A stretch of DNA of 64,000 bases, from contig JAJZTF010000002.1 in the NCBI GenBank assembly GCA_021821945.1, forward strand, positions 149,884 to 213,883, in the 5' to 3' direction. The position numbers were made by a program, and so were the translations under genes. How positions within the stretch are numbered: the stretch's first letter is position 1; each line of letters begins with the position of its first letter. The DNA is from Pseudomonadota bacterium. GTDB taxonomy: Bacteria; Pseudomonadota; Gammaproteobacteria; Burkholderiales; Gallionellaceae. The notes below the pieces were generated by a model. The model saw nothing but the letters and a program-made list of their open reading frames with translations, was not told where the DNA came from and did not search any database. This document shows, piece by piece, positions 8,729 through 18,030 of the stretch.

Positions 8729-10257
8729 AGGGTTTCGTCGGGGTTCAATGGGAAAGTCAGACGGAAGCATGTGCCTTTTTCATTCTCTGCTAATTCTATC
8801 GCTCCTCCATGCACGAGTGCATATTCGCGTGCGATGGAAAGGCCAAGCCCGGTCCCCTTGATGTGGGACTGGGGTGCCCTGCGGCCCTGATAGAAGGCTT
8901 CGAAGATCTTTTCCCGGTCCATGAGGTCTATGCCGGGGCCAAAATCGATCACGTCGAGCGTCAGCGTGCGGTCCGATTCCGCCGCACGTATCCTGATGGT
9001 TCCTCCCGGGGGGGAGTACTTGATCGCATTGGAAAGCAGGTTGTCGACAATGATCCTGAATTTTTGCTGGTCGCAGGTCATCGATATTTCCGGGCAGGAC
9101 AGCTCGATCTGCAGCGACTTGTTGGTGATTGCCAGATACTGGTCACGCACCACGAGTTCGAGCAGGGGCTTGAGCGCCACCTTCTGTCTCAGCAGCACAA
9201 CCTTTCCGGATTGCAGCGCACTGAAGTTTAACAGGTCTTCGATGCGTTTTTGCAATTGCACGCTGTTGGTCGCGAGTATCCTGACGATTTCGGTCTGGTC
9301 CGGGTTGAGTCCGCCTGCAATGCCTTCTGAGAGCAGGTTCGTCCCTTCCCTGATCGAGGTCAGCGGAGTCTTGAGCTCGTGGGAGACATGCTGGAGGAAG
9401 GTGGATTTCTGCTCTTCGATTTCCAGCAGGCGCGAACGCATCCAGTCCAGCCTCTCGCCCAGGCGCTGCAAGTCCTGAGGGCCTGCTATGCTGACTGCAT
9501 TCGATAGATTGCCGTTGCCTATCGCGCGGATCGCCTTGTCGATTTGCCGCATGGGTCTTGCGATCAGGATGGAAAATCCGAAGGCAAGAAGAATCACCAG
9601 GGGGATCAGGGCGATCAGCAGCCAGACGATCACGCTGTTTGCCTGATCGGCCATGTCCTGCATCGCGCTGACTTCCCGCTCGATGGGCGCATCGCCGTGT
9701 TTCAGGAAGCTCTGCGTTGCATCCATCAGCGGGGAGAAGTCGACATGCCATTCGCCCTGATGCGAATGGGCGATGCTTTGGACATTCCGGAAGATGGCGG
9801 CATCGGCTGCGTCTATCTTCTGGAGCAGGCCGATTTGCTGAGGCGTGAGCGGAAGGGCGCCGAGATCTCCCAGGGTTTCCCTGAATTTTTCCCGGTTCTG
9901 AAAATAGTTTGCCAGCAGGGAGTCGTCGGTCAGGATGGAGGACAGTTTCACGTTGTGCTCCATCGTCGTCGCGTAATCGACCAGCAGACGGCTGAAGTGA
10001 GCGATCCTCTCGGCCTTGTAGACCACCTGGCGGTTCTGTTGTGCAAGCTTGTTGATCGATGCTGCGCTGTACATGAGGGAGAGCATCAGCGGCACCGAGG
10101 CCAACAGGAATCCCGCCAGGATCAGCCCCGAGAAGGACTTGGGGAGCCATGCTGACAGTCTTTTTGCGAGCCTCGATGTCAGGCTTCTGCTCGTGCGGGT
10201 TTGAAGGTGAAACATGTCGTGGGAGGCGGCAATCTGTCTGGATTGCGATTCTACCAT
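8725..10257 (-). CDS. glrK: Sensor histidine kinase GlrK (QseE)
   Basis: The product of up to 510 residues has a transmembrane helix at about 43-64, a periplasmic domain of about 145 residues, and a second helix at about 209-233. A HAMP linker, a HisKA domain with HVSHELKTPLTS (His293) and a HATPase domain (DFGPGID, GTGLGLSIA) follow. It phosphorylates the downstream GlrR. The start is unsure: neither 10257 nor the in-frame ATG at 10215 has a clear ribosome site. The gene follows a 53-codon gene by 23 bases on the same strand, suggesting one transcript and possible coupling from upstream. Confidence 0.88.
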   Translation of the reverse strand: MVESQSRQIAASHDMFHLQTRTSRSLTSRLAKRLSAWLPKSFSGLILAGFLLASVPLMLSLMYSAASINKLAQQNRQVVYKAERIAHFSRLLVDYATTMEHNVKLSSILTDDSLLANYFQNREKFRETLGDLGALPLTPQQIGLLQKIDAADAAIFRNVQSIAHSHQGEWHVDFSPLMDATQSFLKHGDAPIEREVSAMQDMADQANSVIVWLLIALIPLVILLAFGFSILIARPMRQIDKAIRAIGNGNLSNAVSIAGPQDLQRLGERLDWMRSRLLEIEEQKSTFLQHVSHELKTPLTSIREGTNLLSEGIAGGLNPDQTEIVRILATNSVQLQKRIEDLLNFSALQSGKVVLLRQKVALKPLLELVVRDQYLAITNKSLQIELSCPEISMTCDQQKFRIIVDNLLSNAIKYSPPGGTIRIRAAESDRTLTLDVIDFGPGIDLMDREKIFEAFYQGRRAPQSHIKGTGLGLSIAREYALVHGGAIELAENEKGTCFRLTFPLNPDETL

Positions 10258-10280
10258 CCCGCACGCAGGCTATGGGGCGC

Positions 10281-10442
10281 TTACTTCAGGCGGGCGAGCA
10301 CAGCACCAAGCAGTTTTGAGATGAGTGACTCCTGTCTTTCCCATTCGAGTTGGTCCGCCGTCTCCTCTTCCTTCAGATGAAGCTCCGAGAGGTTTTCCGG
10401 GGAGACCGAATAGAGCAGGCCGTGTGAAAAGGGCTGTTCCAT
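10281..10442 (-). CDS. Small protein of 53 residues heading the glrK operon, unknown function
   Basis: This short gene encodes MEQPFSHGLLYSVSP followed by an acidic helical stretch and a C-terminus ending LLGAVLARLK, which could form an amphipathic helix. A strong ribosome site, GGAGG eight bases before the ATG, and TAA termination support expression. It lies 23 bases upstream of glrK on the same strand, and an exact FNR-type box sits about 67 bases upstream of its start. The same reading frame stays open far upstream across the fumarase gene, but that is antisense. I do not recognise a family. It could be a regulator or partner of GlrK, which is only inference from position. Confidence 0.6.
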   Translation of the reverse strand: MEQPFSHGLLYSVSPENLSELHLKEEETADQLEWERQESLISKLLGAVLARLK

Positions 10443-10472
10443 CGCTTGATCCTCCGCTTTGAAGCTGGGTGC

Positions 10473-10478
10473 AGTATA
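10473..10478 (-). promoter_or_regulatory. Possible -10 element for the small gene and glrK operon
   Basis: On the minus strand TATACT (five of six to TATAAT) lies about 31 bases before the small gene's ATG. With it, the FNR-type box would be centred near -49, not the classical -41.5. A weaker TATTAC at 10483-10488 would place the box near -41.5. Both are candidates. Confidence 0.35.
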
Positions 10479-10508
10479 TACGGTAATATTGTTGATGCAA
10501 TAGGGGAT

Positions 10509-10522
10509 TTGATAAAAATCAA
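10509..10522. promoter_or_regulatory. FNR/Anr-type box
   Basis: TTGATAAAAATCAA is an exact match to the FNR consensus TTGAT-N4-ATCAA. It lies in the 101-bp gap between the DUF4149 gene and the 53-codon gene, with the downstream genes (small gene, glrK, qseG, glrR) on the minus strand. This predicts control by an oxygen- or NO-sensing Crp/FNR regulator. Exact 14-base palindromes of this kind are rare by chance. Confidence 0.68.
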
Positions 10523-10543
10523 ACAAAATCGCTGAGAATCGTG

Positions 10544-10993
10544 CTAGGGACGGCGGCTCTTGACGGCGAGATAGGCGCCGGCAAGGCTCTCGACCAGCGC
10601 CAACATCTGCGAAATGCCGTGCAGCATCTTGAATCTTCCGGCATATGCGCTGTGCATCACGTCGGCCGCATGCGCCTTCATGCCGTTCATGACGGGCTCG
10701 ATATAAAAGAGCATGACCAGCGTGATCAGCAGCATCAGGGTGGAGGCCAGGAAAACCGGCTGGCGGGGAGCCGAGCGCTTGAACTGCCAGACGAAATAGG
10801 CAAGCAGGTATGCACCGCAGACCAGGCCGATCAGATGAGTGACTGAAAACATGTGACCCGCAAGCCGGCCTGCGAGCAGCCTGTCGGGCTGGGTATAGAA
10901 GAGCACGGGGGCGGCGACATAGCTGATGGCCCAGAGACTGCCCACCCAGGCGGTGATGGCAAGCGATGCAAGATGATGGCTGATGCGTTTCAT
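10544..10993 (-). CDS. DUF4149 family membrane protein
   Basis: The 149-residue protein has four predicted transmembrane helices (about 8-30, 50-70, 80-100 and 122-142). Its motifs, such as WVGSLWAISYVAAPVLF with HMF and the HGISQ segment, are typical of DUF4149 proteins, which resemble CopD-like domains. Function is unknown. It lies alone on the minus strand upstream of the FNR-box region and is divergent from the fumarase gene; no shared operon is evident. Confidence 0.72.
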   Translation of the reverse strand: MKRISHHLASLAITAWVGSLWAISYVAAPVLFYTQPDRLLAGRLAGHMFSVTHLIGLVCGAYLLAYFVWQFKRSAPRQPVFLASTLMLLITLVMLFYIEPVMNGMKAHAADVMHSAYAGRFKMLHGISQMLALVESLAGAYLAVKSRRP

Positions 10994-11090
10994 GCGACAA
11001 GGTTAGCGCAAGTATCGCTTTATTGCACGCGTGCTGGTAGCATGAACTAAGGGGATGATTCGGATTTGACGCCATCCGGACAGGGAAGCC

Positions 11091-12617
11091 ATGACCATTA
11101 TTCGCCAGCAGGATTTCATAGACAGCATCGCGGATGCGCTGCAATTCATTTCGTATTATCACCCGGCCGATTTCATTAAGGCGCTGGCAAAGGCATACGA
11201 GACCGAACAGTCGCCCGCCGCAAAGGATGCGATGGCGCAGATACTTGCGAATTCGCAGATGTGTGCGGTGGGGCATCGTCCGATCTGTCAGGACACGGGC
11301 ATCGTGGTGGCTTTCGTCAGGGTGGGCATGGATGTGCGCTGGGAGGCCGATCTCGATGTCGTCGAGATGGTCAATGAGGGCGTGCGTCGCGCCTATCTCG
11401 ATCCGGACAATGTGCTTCGCGCATCGATCGTTTCGGACCCGGCGGGTGAGCGCAAAAACACCGGCGACAACACGCCGGCAGTGGTGCACGTCGAACTGGT
11501 GCGGGGGGACAAGGTCGAGGTCAGCATCGCAGCCAAGGGCGGGGGGTCGGAAAACAAGGCTGTCCTGGAGATGCTGAATCCCGGCGACGACATCGTCGAA
11601 TGGGTGCTTAAGAGTGTGGAGCGCATGGGGGCGGGCTGGTGTCCGCCGGGCATGCTGGGCATAGGCATAGGCGGAACCGCGGAAAAGGCCGCGCTGCTCG
11701 CAAAGCAGGCGCTGATGCAGCCGATCGACATGCATGAGCTCAAGGCACGCGGGCCTGCCAGCCACATCGAGGAACTGCGCATCGAACTCTTTGAAAAGGT
11801 CAACGCCCTGGGCATAGGCGCTCAGGGGCTGGGCGGACTCACCACGGTGCTGGATGTGAAGATACTGGATTACCCGACGCACGCCGCATCGAAGCCGGTC
11901 GCGATCATCCCCAACTGTGCAGCGACGAGGCATGTGCATTTCGAGCTCGACGGCACGGGGAGGGCCGAGTTTGCAGCGCCCGCCCTTTCCGATTATCCCG
12001 ACTTGCACTGGCAGCCTGCAAAGGATGCGAGAAGAGTGGATCTGGACGGCATCACCCGTGACGAGATAAGCCAGTGGCAGCCAGGAGAGACGATCCTGTT
12101 GTCGGGGAAACTCCTGACCGGCCGCGATGCCGCCCACAAGCGCATCGTCGAGATGCTCGCGCGCGGAGAAAAATTGCCCGGGGGCGTGGATTTTAAGGAC
12201 CGCTTCATTTATTATGTCGGGCCCGTCGACCCCGTGGGGGACGAGGCGGTAGGACCTGCAGGGCCCACCACTGCAACGCGCATGGACAAGTACACCGAGA
12301 CGATGCTGGGTGACATGGGCCTGATCGGCATGGTAGGCAAGGCCGAGCGCGGACCTCAGGCGATAGAGTCGATCAGGAGGCATGGGGCTGTGTACCTGAT
12401 CGCGGTCGGCGGCGCGGCTTATCTCGTCTCTCGCGCGATAAGGAGTGCGAAGGTCCTGGCTTTTGCCGACCTCGGCATGGAGGCGATATACGAATTCGAA
12501 GTCCGCGACATGCCGGTGACGGTTGCCGTGGACAGCAGGGGGCGTTCGGTGCACGACATCGGACCCCGTGAATGGAAGAAGCGCATCGGCATCATCCCGG
12601 TGCGCGTGGGTTTGTAG
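11091..12617 (+). CDS. fumA: Class I fumarate hydratase, iron-sulfur type
   Basis: The 508-residue product matches the oxygen-sensitive [4Fe-4S] fumarase class, interconverting fumarate and malate in the citric acid cycle. The N-terminal alpha part has QMCAVGHRPICQDTGI (Cys around 59 and 66) and the KGGGSENK motif. The C-terminal beta part has TATRMDKYTE and the GAVYLIAVGGAAYLVS segment. Alpha and beta regions are fused, as in E. coli FumA/FumB, not split as in archaeal types. It stands alone; the SRP RNA gene follows 31 bases later. The exact symbol among fumA, fumB and fumD cannot be told. Confidence 0.92.
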   Translation: MTIIRQQDFIDSIADALQFISYYHPADFIKALAKAYETEQSPAAKDAMAQILANSQMCAVGHRPICQDTGIVVAFVRVGMDVRWEADLDVVEMVNEGVRRAYLDPDNVLRASIVSDPAGERKNTGDNTPAVVHVELVRGDKVEVSIAAKGGGSENKAVLEMLNPGDDIVEWVLKSVERMGAGWCPPGMLGIGIGGTAEKAALLAKQALMQPIDMHELKARGPASHIEELRIELFEKVNALGIGAQGLGGLTTVLDVKILDYPTHAASKPVAIIPNCAATRHVHFELDGTGRAEFAAPALSDYPDLHWQPAKDARRVDLDGITRDEISQWQPGETILLSGKLLTGRDAAHKRIVEMLARGEKLPGGVDFKDRFIYYVGPVDPVGDEAVGPAGPTTATRMDKYTETMLGDMGLIGMVGKAERGPQAIESIRRHGAVYLIAVGGAAYLVSRAIRSAKVLAFADLGMEAIYEFEVRDMPVTVAVDSRGRSVHDIGPREWKKRIGIIPVRVGL

Positions 12618-12648
12618 GTCGGGGTTTGATGATCCCGATCCAAGAATT

Positions 12649-12743
12649 GGCGGGTCTCCCCGCATTGCAGGGTAGCAAACCTGGTCAGGTCCGGAAGGAA
12701 GCAGCCATAGTTATTTCTGCAAGTGCCGGGGGTAAGGCTCGCC
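12649..12743 (+). ncRNA. ffs: Signal recognition particle 4.5S RNA
   Basis: The segment contains the conserved SRP RNA core: CTGGTCAGGTCCGGAAGGAA with GCAGCC, including the GGAA tetraloop and the asymmetric loop bound by Ffh. The ends GGCGGGTC (12649-12656) and GGCTCGCC (12736-12743) pair to close the hairpin, and inner CCCCGC/GCCGGGG-type pairing is visible. The length of about 95 bases fits the small bacterial form. It lies between the fumarase gene and pagL-dnaX. The exact ends are estimated from pairing. Confidence 0.92.
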
Positions 12744-12771
12744 TCCTTATGCAATGCCTCTGGAGGGCTGG

Positions 12772-13299
12772 GTGAAGAAGCTGGTTTTTTGTTTTTTCTT
12801 GATGTTGTGCGGCAATGTATGGGCGGTGGACGGGATATCCGTCGAGGCTGGAAATGGCAATGCAACGGATACCGAAAGGGTGGGCGCGATCTGGAACTTC
12901 AACCGCAACTGGTTCACCGATGGGGACTGGCAGGTGACAGGCTTCTGGGAGGCCATGGTGGGAAGATGGCGCGGCCACAGCAGCTTTGGCGACAATCAGA
13001 ATGTGACGGATCTGGGGCTTACCCCGGTTTTCCGTTTGGTGCAGAAGAATCCCGGCAGCCTCGCGCCTTATCTCGAAGGGGCGATAGGCGCGCATCTGAT
13101 CTCGCCGGATTTCATCAATGGGGACAGAAGGTTTGGCAGCTCGTTCCAGTTCGGCGACCATGTGGGCGCGGGCATCAGACTGGGAGAACGCCAGCAGTAT
13201 GACCTGGGTTATCGCTTTCAGCATCTCTCCAACGGTGGAATCAAGAAACCTAATCAGGGCATCAATCTGAACGAGGTTCACCTTATCTACCACTTTTGA
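12772..13299 (+). CDS. pagL: Lipid A 3-O-deacylase PagL family
   Basis: The 175-residue product has a signal peptide ending NVWA (about residue 18) and alternating beta-strand pattern ending in LIYHF, typical of an outer-membrane barrel with a terminal Phe. Near the C-terminus FQHLSNGGIKKPNQGIN carries the His-x-Ser pair (His151, Ser153) of the PagL active site; the catalytic Glu may be Glu168. PagL removes the 3-O acyl chain of lipid A. The GTG at 12772 is chosen because GGAGGG stands five bases before it and the signal peptide then starts correctly; an ATG at 12754 is in frame. The stop overlaps the dnaX start. Confidence 0.82.
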   Translation: MKKLVFCFFLMLCGNVWAVDGISVEAGNGNATDTERVGAIWNFNRNWFTDGDWQVTGFWEAMVGRWRGHSSFGDNQNVTDLGLTPVFRLVQKNPGSLAPYLEGAIGAHLISPDFINGDRRFGSSFQFGDHVGAGIRLGERQQYDLGYRFQHLSNGGIKKPNQGINLNEVHLIYHF

Positions 13300-14870
13300 C
13301 GCGGTATAACTTGTCGGATACTTCGGTTCTTGCACGCAAATGGCGACCTAGGAACTTCGCGCAGCTGGCGGGGCAGGAGCACGTCGTCAGGGCGCTCACC
13401 AATGCGTTGACGCAGAACAGGTTGCATCACGCCTATCTCTTCACCGGCACGCGCGGGGTCGGCAAGACCACGATCGCGCGCATCTTCGCAAAGTCGCTGA
13501 ACTGCCTGACCGGTATCACTGCGACGCCGTGCGGGGTGTGCAGCGCCTGTGTTGAAATCGACAGCGGACGTTTCGTCGACCTGATCGAACTGGATGCGGC
13601 ATCCAACACCCAGGTGGACAGCATGCGCGAGCTTCTGGAGAGCGCGCTTTATGCGCCTACCAATGCGCGCTTCAAGGTGTATATCATAGACGAAGTCCAC
13701 ATGCTGTCGAAATCCGCCTTCAATGCGATGCTGAAGACGCTGGAGGAGCCGCCTCCCCACGTGAAATTCATCCTTGCGACGACCGACCCGCAGAAGATCC
13801 CCGTCACCGTGCTGTCGCGCTGTCTGCAGTTCAATCTGAAGCAGTTGCCGCAAAACCTGATCGCAATGCATCTGGGTCATGTGCTCGAACAGGAGAAGAT
13901 CGAATTCGAGCCCGGCGCGCTGAATCTAGTCGCGCGCGCAGCACAGGGCAGCATGCGGGATGCATTGAGCCTGATGGATCAGGCGATCGCCTTTTCTTCG
14001 GGCAGGGTGGAAGAGGAGGCGATGCGCAGCATGCTGGGCGCGATCGACCAGGGTTATCTGTTCGGCCTTTTGCAAGCGCTGCAGCAGAAGGACGGCGCAG
14101 CGCTGATCGGGATCGCAGACGACATGGCGATGCGCAGCATCGCGTTCGAGTCCGCGCTGCAGGAATTGGCGTCCATACTGCATCGCATCGCGCTTGTACA
14201 GTCCGTTCCCCAGGCAATTTCAGATGATGAGCCCGGGAGGGCGAGTCTGCTCGAGCTGGCATCGGCCTTTACGCCGGAAGACATCCAGCTTTTCTACCAG
14301 ATCGCGATCCATGGATGTGCCGAAATCGATCTGGCGCCTGACGAATATGCGGGTTTCACGATGACGCTCCTGCGCATGTTGGCGTTTTCCCCGTCAAGGG
14401 ATGTTCAGCCGGCTGTGCCGGCTGGCATGCAGCCGGTTAGGATCGCGCAGGCTGAAACCAGCCAGCCTGTTGGTGCATCCATGGATGAAGCGGCGCCGGA
14501 CTGGATCGGGTTGATGGGAAGGCTAAAAGTGCAGGGCATGGCGCAGCAGCTTGCCAAGCACTGCGTGCTCGAATCGTTTTCCGGCGATCATCTGGTGTTG
14601 CGTTTGGCAGAGGAGAACAAGCACCTGCAGACCAGGATGGCGACAGACAATCTTCAGGCCGCGCTGAAAAATCACTTCGGCAGGCCGATAAGGCTTACCA
14701 TAGTGCTGGGCAAGGTGACATCGGCAACGCCTGCAAAGATCGAGCTGCAGAATCAGCAGGAAAAGCAGGATCAGGCGAACAGCTCGATTGCAGAGGACGA
14801 ATTCGTGAAGGATGCCGAGGCTGTTTTTGGCGCAAGCCTGGTGCCAGGATCAATTAAACCGGTTCAATAG
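13296..14870 (+). CDS. dnaX: DNA polymerase III subunit gamma/tau
   Basis: The product of about 524 residues is the clamp-loader ATPase. [20 protein letters not shown] opens the AAA+ domain, followed by Walker [10 protein letters not shown], a four-Cys zinc module ([16 protein letters not shown]), IIDEVHML and the sensor SRC motif. Domain III follows, then a tau-type C-terminal part (about 380-524). No ATG fits the N-terminus. A TTG at 13296 overlaps the pagL stop as TTGA and suggests coupling; a TTG at 13311 is an alternative. ybaB and recR follow closely, the usual dnaX-ybaB-recR order. I see no clear A-rich frameshift site for gamma production. Confidence 0.93.
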   Translation: MTRYNLSDTSVLARKWRPRNFAQLAGQEHVVRALTNALTQNRLHHAYLFTGTRGVGKTTIARIFAKSLNCLTGITATPCGVCSACVEIDSGRFVDLIELDAASNTQVDSMRELLESALYAPTNARFKVYIIDEVHMLSKSAFNAMLKTLEEPPPHVKFILATTDPQKIPVTVLSRCLQFNLKQLPQNLIAMHLGHVLEQEKIEFEPGALNLVARAAQGSMRDALSLMDQAIAFSSGRVEEEAMRSMLGAIDQGYLFGLLQALQQKDGAALIGIADDMAMRSIAFESALQELASILHRIALVQSVPQAISDDEPGRASLLELASAFTPEDIQLFYQIAIHGCAEIDLAPDEYAGFTMTLLRMLAFSPSRDVQPAVPAGMQPVRIAQAETSQPVGASMDEAAPDWIGLMGRLKVQGMAQQLAKHCVLESFSGDHLVLRLAEENKHLQTRMATDNLQAALKNHFGRPIRLTIVLGKVTSATPAKIELQNQQEKQDQANSSIAEDEFVKDAEAVFGASLVPGSIKPVQ

Positions 14871-14881
14871 GAGCAGTCGTT

Positions 14882-15205
14882 ATGATGAAGGGTGGATTGG
14901 GCGGCCTGATGAAACAGGCCCAGCAGATGCAGAAAAACATGCAACAGGCGCAGGCCGAGCTTGCCAACATCGAGGTGGAAGGGCAGGCAGCCTCCGGCAT
15001 GGTCAAGGTCACCATGACCTGCGCGCATGAAGTGCGCCGGGTGTCCATCGACGAGAGCATGCTGTCCGACAAGGAAATGCTGGAGGATCTGATGGTGCTG
15101 GCATTGAACGATGCGGTGCAGAAAGTGGCGGCAACCACCGAGCAGCGCATGAGCGCCTTCGGCGCGGGCATGGGCCTGCCTCCCGGGATGAAGCTGCCTT
15201 TTTGA
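14882..15205 (+). CDS. ybaB: Nucleoid-associated protein, YbaB/EbfC family
   Basis: The 107-residue protein has the family pattern: a helical N-terminus ([19 protein letters not shown]), the [15 protein letters not shown] strand region and the [16 protein letters not shown] helix. YbaB forms DNA-binding dimers on the nucleoid. A GGAG site precedes the ATG. The gene lies between dnaX and recR and its TGA overlaps the recR ATG by one base (TGATG). Confidence 0.95.
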   Translation: MMKGGLGGLMKQAQQMQKNMQQAQAELANIEVEGQAASGMVKVTMTCAHEVRRVSIDESMLSDKEMLEDLMVLALNDAVQKVAATTEQRMSAFGAGMGLPPGMKLPF

Positions 15206-15795
15206 TGACCTATCTCGACGAGCTGATCGCGGCTTTGCGCTGCCTGCCGGGAGTCGGTCCAAGATCGGCCCAGCGCATGGCCTATCATCTCCTGCAGAGG
15301 GATCGCGCAGGGGCATTGAATCTCGCCTCGGCCCTGCAGGAGGCGGCGACCCATATCAGGCACTGTTCCAGATGCAACAATTTTTCCGAGCAGGAGATCT
15401 GCGGCCTATGCGCATCCGGAAGCCGCGATGAGCGCATGCTGTGCGTGGTCGAGATGCCTGCCGACCTGTTGATGATGGAACAGACACAGTGCTACAAGGG
15501 CATGTATTATGTGCTGATGGGCAGGCTTTCGCCGCTTGACGGGATAGGGGCGAGGGAACTGCATCTGGACAGGCTCATCAAGCGCGTGCAGGAGCAGCCT
15601 TGCGAAGTGATACTGGCGACCAACTTCACGACCGAGGGGGAGGCCACGGCGCATTATCTGGCAGCCCAGCTGCAATCTTTTGGCGTCAGGGTGTCGCGCA
15701 TTGCAAGGGGACTTCCGGTCGGCGGCGAGCTGGAGCAGGTGGACAGCGGTACATTGGCACAGGCTGTGCTGGAGAGGCGCGAGCTGATCACATGA
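15205..15795 (+). CDS. recR: Recombination mediator RecR
   Basis: The 196-residue protein has the helix-hairpin-helix segment [17 protein letters not shown], the four-Cys zinc finger ([16 protein letters not shown]), a Toprim domain ([27 protein letters not shown]) and the C-terminal [14 protein letters not shown]alker-B-like motif. With RecO (encoded at 29862) it loads RecA on gapped DNA. A TTG one codon earlier is in frame, but the ATG at 15205 overlapping the ybaB stop is preferred. Its stop overlaps the rluB ATG by four bases. Confidence 0.96.
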   Translation: MTYLDELIAALRCLPGVGPRSAQRMAYHLLQRDRAGALNLASALQEAATHIRHCSRCNNFSEQEICGLCASGSRDERMLCVVEMPADLLMMEQTQCYKGMYYVLMGRLSPLDGIGARELHLDRLIKRVQEQPCEVILATNFTTEGEATAHYLAAQLQSFGVRVSRIARGLPVGGELEQVDSGTLAQAVLERRELIT

Positions 15796-16613
15796 ACGGA
15801 CAGGGCGAAAAATTGCAGAAGGTGCTGGCCCAGGCCGGATTCGGTTCGCGCCGCACCATGGAGGAATGGATAGCGGCAGGCCGCGTCAGCGTCAATGGCG
15901 AGCCCGCCACGCTCGGCATGCGGGTCTTTCCCGGCGACCTTGTCAAGACCGAAAGGCGCACGATACGCGTGGGAGAACGCGAGCATGCGGTGCGCGTGTT
16001 GCTGTATCACAAGCCGGAAGGCGAAATCGTGAGCCGCGATGATCCGGAGAAGCGCGCGAGCGTGTTCGACAAACTGCCAAGGCTCAGAGGCCAGAAGTGG
16101 ATTGCGATCGGCCGGCTGGATTTCAACACCAGTGGATTGCTGATTTTCACCACATCGGGGGAACTAGCCAACCGCCTGATGCACCCCCGTTTCGAGGTCG
16201 AGCGCGAATATGCGGTTCGGGTTCAGGGGGCGATGACTGAAGAGCAGGTCGATCGCGCCCTGAAAGAGGGGGTCGAGCTCGAGGACGGGCCGGTGACCTT
16301 CGAGAAACTCGAAGATCAGGGAGGCGAAGGATTCAATCACTGGTACCGCGTGATGCTGAAGGAGGGAAGGAACCGCATCGTGCGCCGCGCATTCGATGCG
16401 CTGGGTCTGCCCGTCAGCAGATTGATCCGTGTGCGTTTCGGTATAATCAACCTGCCGCCCCGCCTGAAAAGGGGGATGACTGCGGAACTGGGAGAAGGTG
16501 AAGTTGCGCAGGTGCTCGATTGGGCCGGATTGACAGCCGTGAGTGAGATCGAGGCTGGTGCGGAGGGCAAGGCTACCGGCCGTACCCGCCCTTCAGGACG
16601 TTTCAAGCGTTGA
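15792..16613 (+). CDS. rluB: 23S rRNA pseudouridine synthase, RluB/RsuA family
   Basis: The 273-residue enzyme has an N-terminal S4 RNA-binding domain ([20 protein letters not shown]) and a RsuA-type synthase domain with the catalytic-Asp motif [12 protein letters not shown]. The ending is basic ([11 protein letters not shown]). Members modify U2605 of 23S rRNA (RluB) or related sites; I favour RluB from length and the [14 protein letters not shown] motif. Its ATG overlaps the recR stop as ATGA, so it is in the dnaX-ybaB-recR transcription unit. Confidence 0.85.
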   Translation: MNGQGEKLQKVLAQAGFGSRRTMEEWIAAGRVSVNGEPATLGMRVFPGDLVKTERRTIRVGEREHAVRVLLYHKPEGEIVSRDDPEKRASVFDKLPRLRGQKWIAIGRLDFNTSGLLIFTTSGELANRLMHPRFEVEREYAVRVQGAMTEEQVDRALKEGVELEDGPVTFEKLEDQGGEGFNHWYRVMLKEGRNRIVRRAFDALGLPVSRLIRVRFGIINLPPRLKRGMTAELGEGEVAQVLDWAGLTAVSEIEAGAEGKATGRTRPSGRFKR

Positions 16614-16643
16614 GCGGTCAACGATAATTTCGGTGCAACCTGA

Positions 16644-17990
16644 ATGGAAGAACGCAACAACAAAACCATCGTCTGCAGCGTGCTTTTTCTGGATATCGTC
16701 GAATATTCCAAAAAATCCGTCACGGGGCAGATATCGCTGAAAGACAGGTTCAATGCCTATCTTGCGGAAGCGATCGCCGATGTGCCTGTCGCGGAGCGCA
16801 TCATTCTGGACACCGGGGATGGCGCCGCGATCAATTTCCTGGGCGATGTCGAGGCAGCGTTGAACGCGGCGCTTCGCCTGCGCGCAAGCCTGCTCGCCGA
16901 AGATCCCTATGTCGAGCCGCAGCTTCTGGTCCGCATCGGCATCAACCTTGGGCCTGTGCGCCTGGTGAGGGATATCAACGGACAGCCCAACATCGTGGGC
17001 GACGGCATCAATGTCGCACAACGCATCATGGGTTTCGCCGAGCCCAGCCAGATACTGGTGTCGCGTTCCTACTACGATGCAGTCTCGCGCCTGTCACCGC
17101 AGTACCCGGGGATGTTCCACTACCAGGGGTCGCGCACTGACAAGCATGTCAGGGAGCACGAGATTTATGCGATCGGCTATCCGGGAGATCATACGATAAG
17201 GCACATGCCGACCCCGAAAGACAGGCTGCAGCAGCTGCAGGCCGCGATTCAGGAGGGAATGGCAAGGGGGTCGCGCCTGCTGGCAGGCCTGCCCGGAAAA
17301 TTCAGGGATGCGAGCCCTGCAAGACGCATCGCCTATGCCGCCGTCGTCATCCTGCTTCTGGGAATGCTGCCGCTCATGTTCATCAAGCATCGCGCCGTCG
17401 AGCCGGTTGCAGACATCGCATCGGCGCCGGCTACAGTCTCTGCGGCTGCCTCATCGGTTGCTGTCCCTGAAATTCCATCGACCGAGGCTGTTTCGTCCGT
17501 GGCCGCGGCCTCGTCGGTATTGGCAGCCTCTTCAGTCGCCGCAGCCTCTTCAGTAATCGCGGCCTCGCCAGTTGCTGCGCCGGCTTCTTCCGTCCGCGCT
17601 GCCAAACCCAGGCAGGTCAAGTCGCCAGCGGAAAAAGCCGTCAAGCGCGTCGTGCGAACCGAAAGCAGGCCTTCTGCCATGGAGTATCATGCAAAGCCTG
17701 TTGAAAGCCGCACGACAGCGAAGGTCGAGCAGGAAAAGAAATTGGAGAAGAAGGCGGAAGATGCGGCATTGCCTCAGGAGTCGAGCATCATCGTGAGCTG
17801 CAAGGAGAAGGCTAAGCTGTTCCTGGATGACGTTGCAAAAGGAGAGGTCGGCCCCTCGACAGTCACCCTTTCAGTCAGGCCGGGAAAGCACCTGCTGATC
17901 ATTTCGTACCGGAGCTCCAGCGTTGCCAGCAGGGTGGTGGAGGTCGATCAGGGAAAATCCGTCAGGCTGCAGCCCAAAGAGTGCAATTAG
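16644..17990 (+). CDS. Class III nucleotide cyclase with transmembrane helix and PEGA-like tail
   Basis: The 448-residue protein begins with a class III adenylate/guanylate cyclase domain (about 8-180). Metal-binding Asp17 (LFLDIVEYS) and Asp59 (TGDGAAINF), and the transition-state pair Asn123/Arg127 (GINVAQRIMG), are all present, so it should be active. A transmembrane helix follows at about 229-247, then a long Ala/Ser/Val repeat linker (ASSVAAASSV type, about 260-325), a charged region, and a C-terminal PEGA-like domain (about 380-448). The cyclase would be cytoplasmic and the tail periplasmic. A Ser/Thr kinase gene follows after 40 bases. Product cAMP or cGMP cannot be told from sequence. 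Confidence 0.78.
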   Translation: MEERNNKTIVCSVLFLDIVEYSKKSVTGQISLKDRFNAYLAEAIADVPVAERIILDTGDGAAINFLGDVEAALNAALRLRASLLAEDPYVEPQLLVRIGINLGPVRLVRDINGQPNIVGDGINVAQRIMGFAEPSQILVSRSYYDAVSRLSPQYPGMFHYQGSRTDKHVREHEIYAIGYPGDHTIRHMPTPKDRLQQLQAAIQEGMARGSRLLAGLPGKFRDASPARRIAYAAVVILLLGMLPLMFIKHRAVEPVADIASAPATVSAAASSVAVPEIPSTEAVSSVAAASSVLAASSVAAASSVIAASPVAAPASSVRAAKPRQVKSPAEKAVKRVVRTESRPSAMEYHAKPVESRTTAKVEQEKKLEKKAEDAALPQESSIIVSCKEKAKLFLDDVAKGEVGPSTVTLSVRPGKHLLIISYRSSSVASRVVEVDQGKSVRLQPKECN

Positions 17991-18030
17991 CCATGGAAGG
18001 GTACGCAACTATGAATTCCGGGGGACGTCG

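Noticed and set aside
10281..12665. Open frame of nearly 800 codons on the minus strand
   Set aside because: Almost all of it is antisense to the fumarase gene and has no family pattern; only its last 53 codons have a ribosome site and are kept as a gene.
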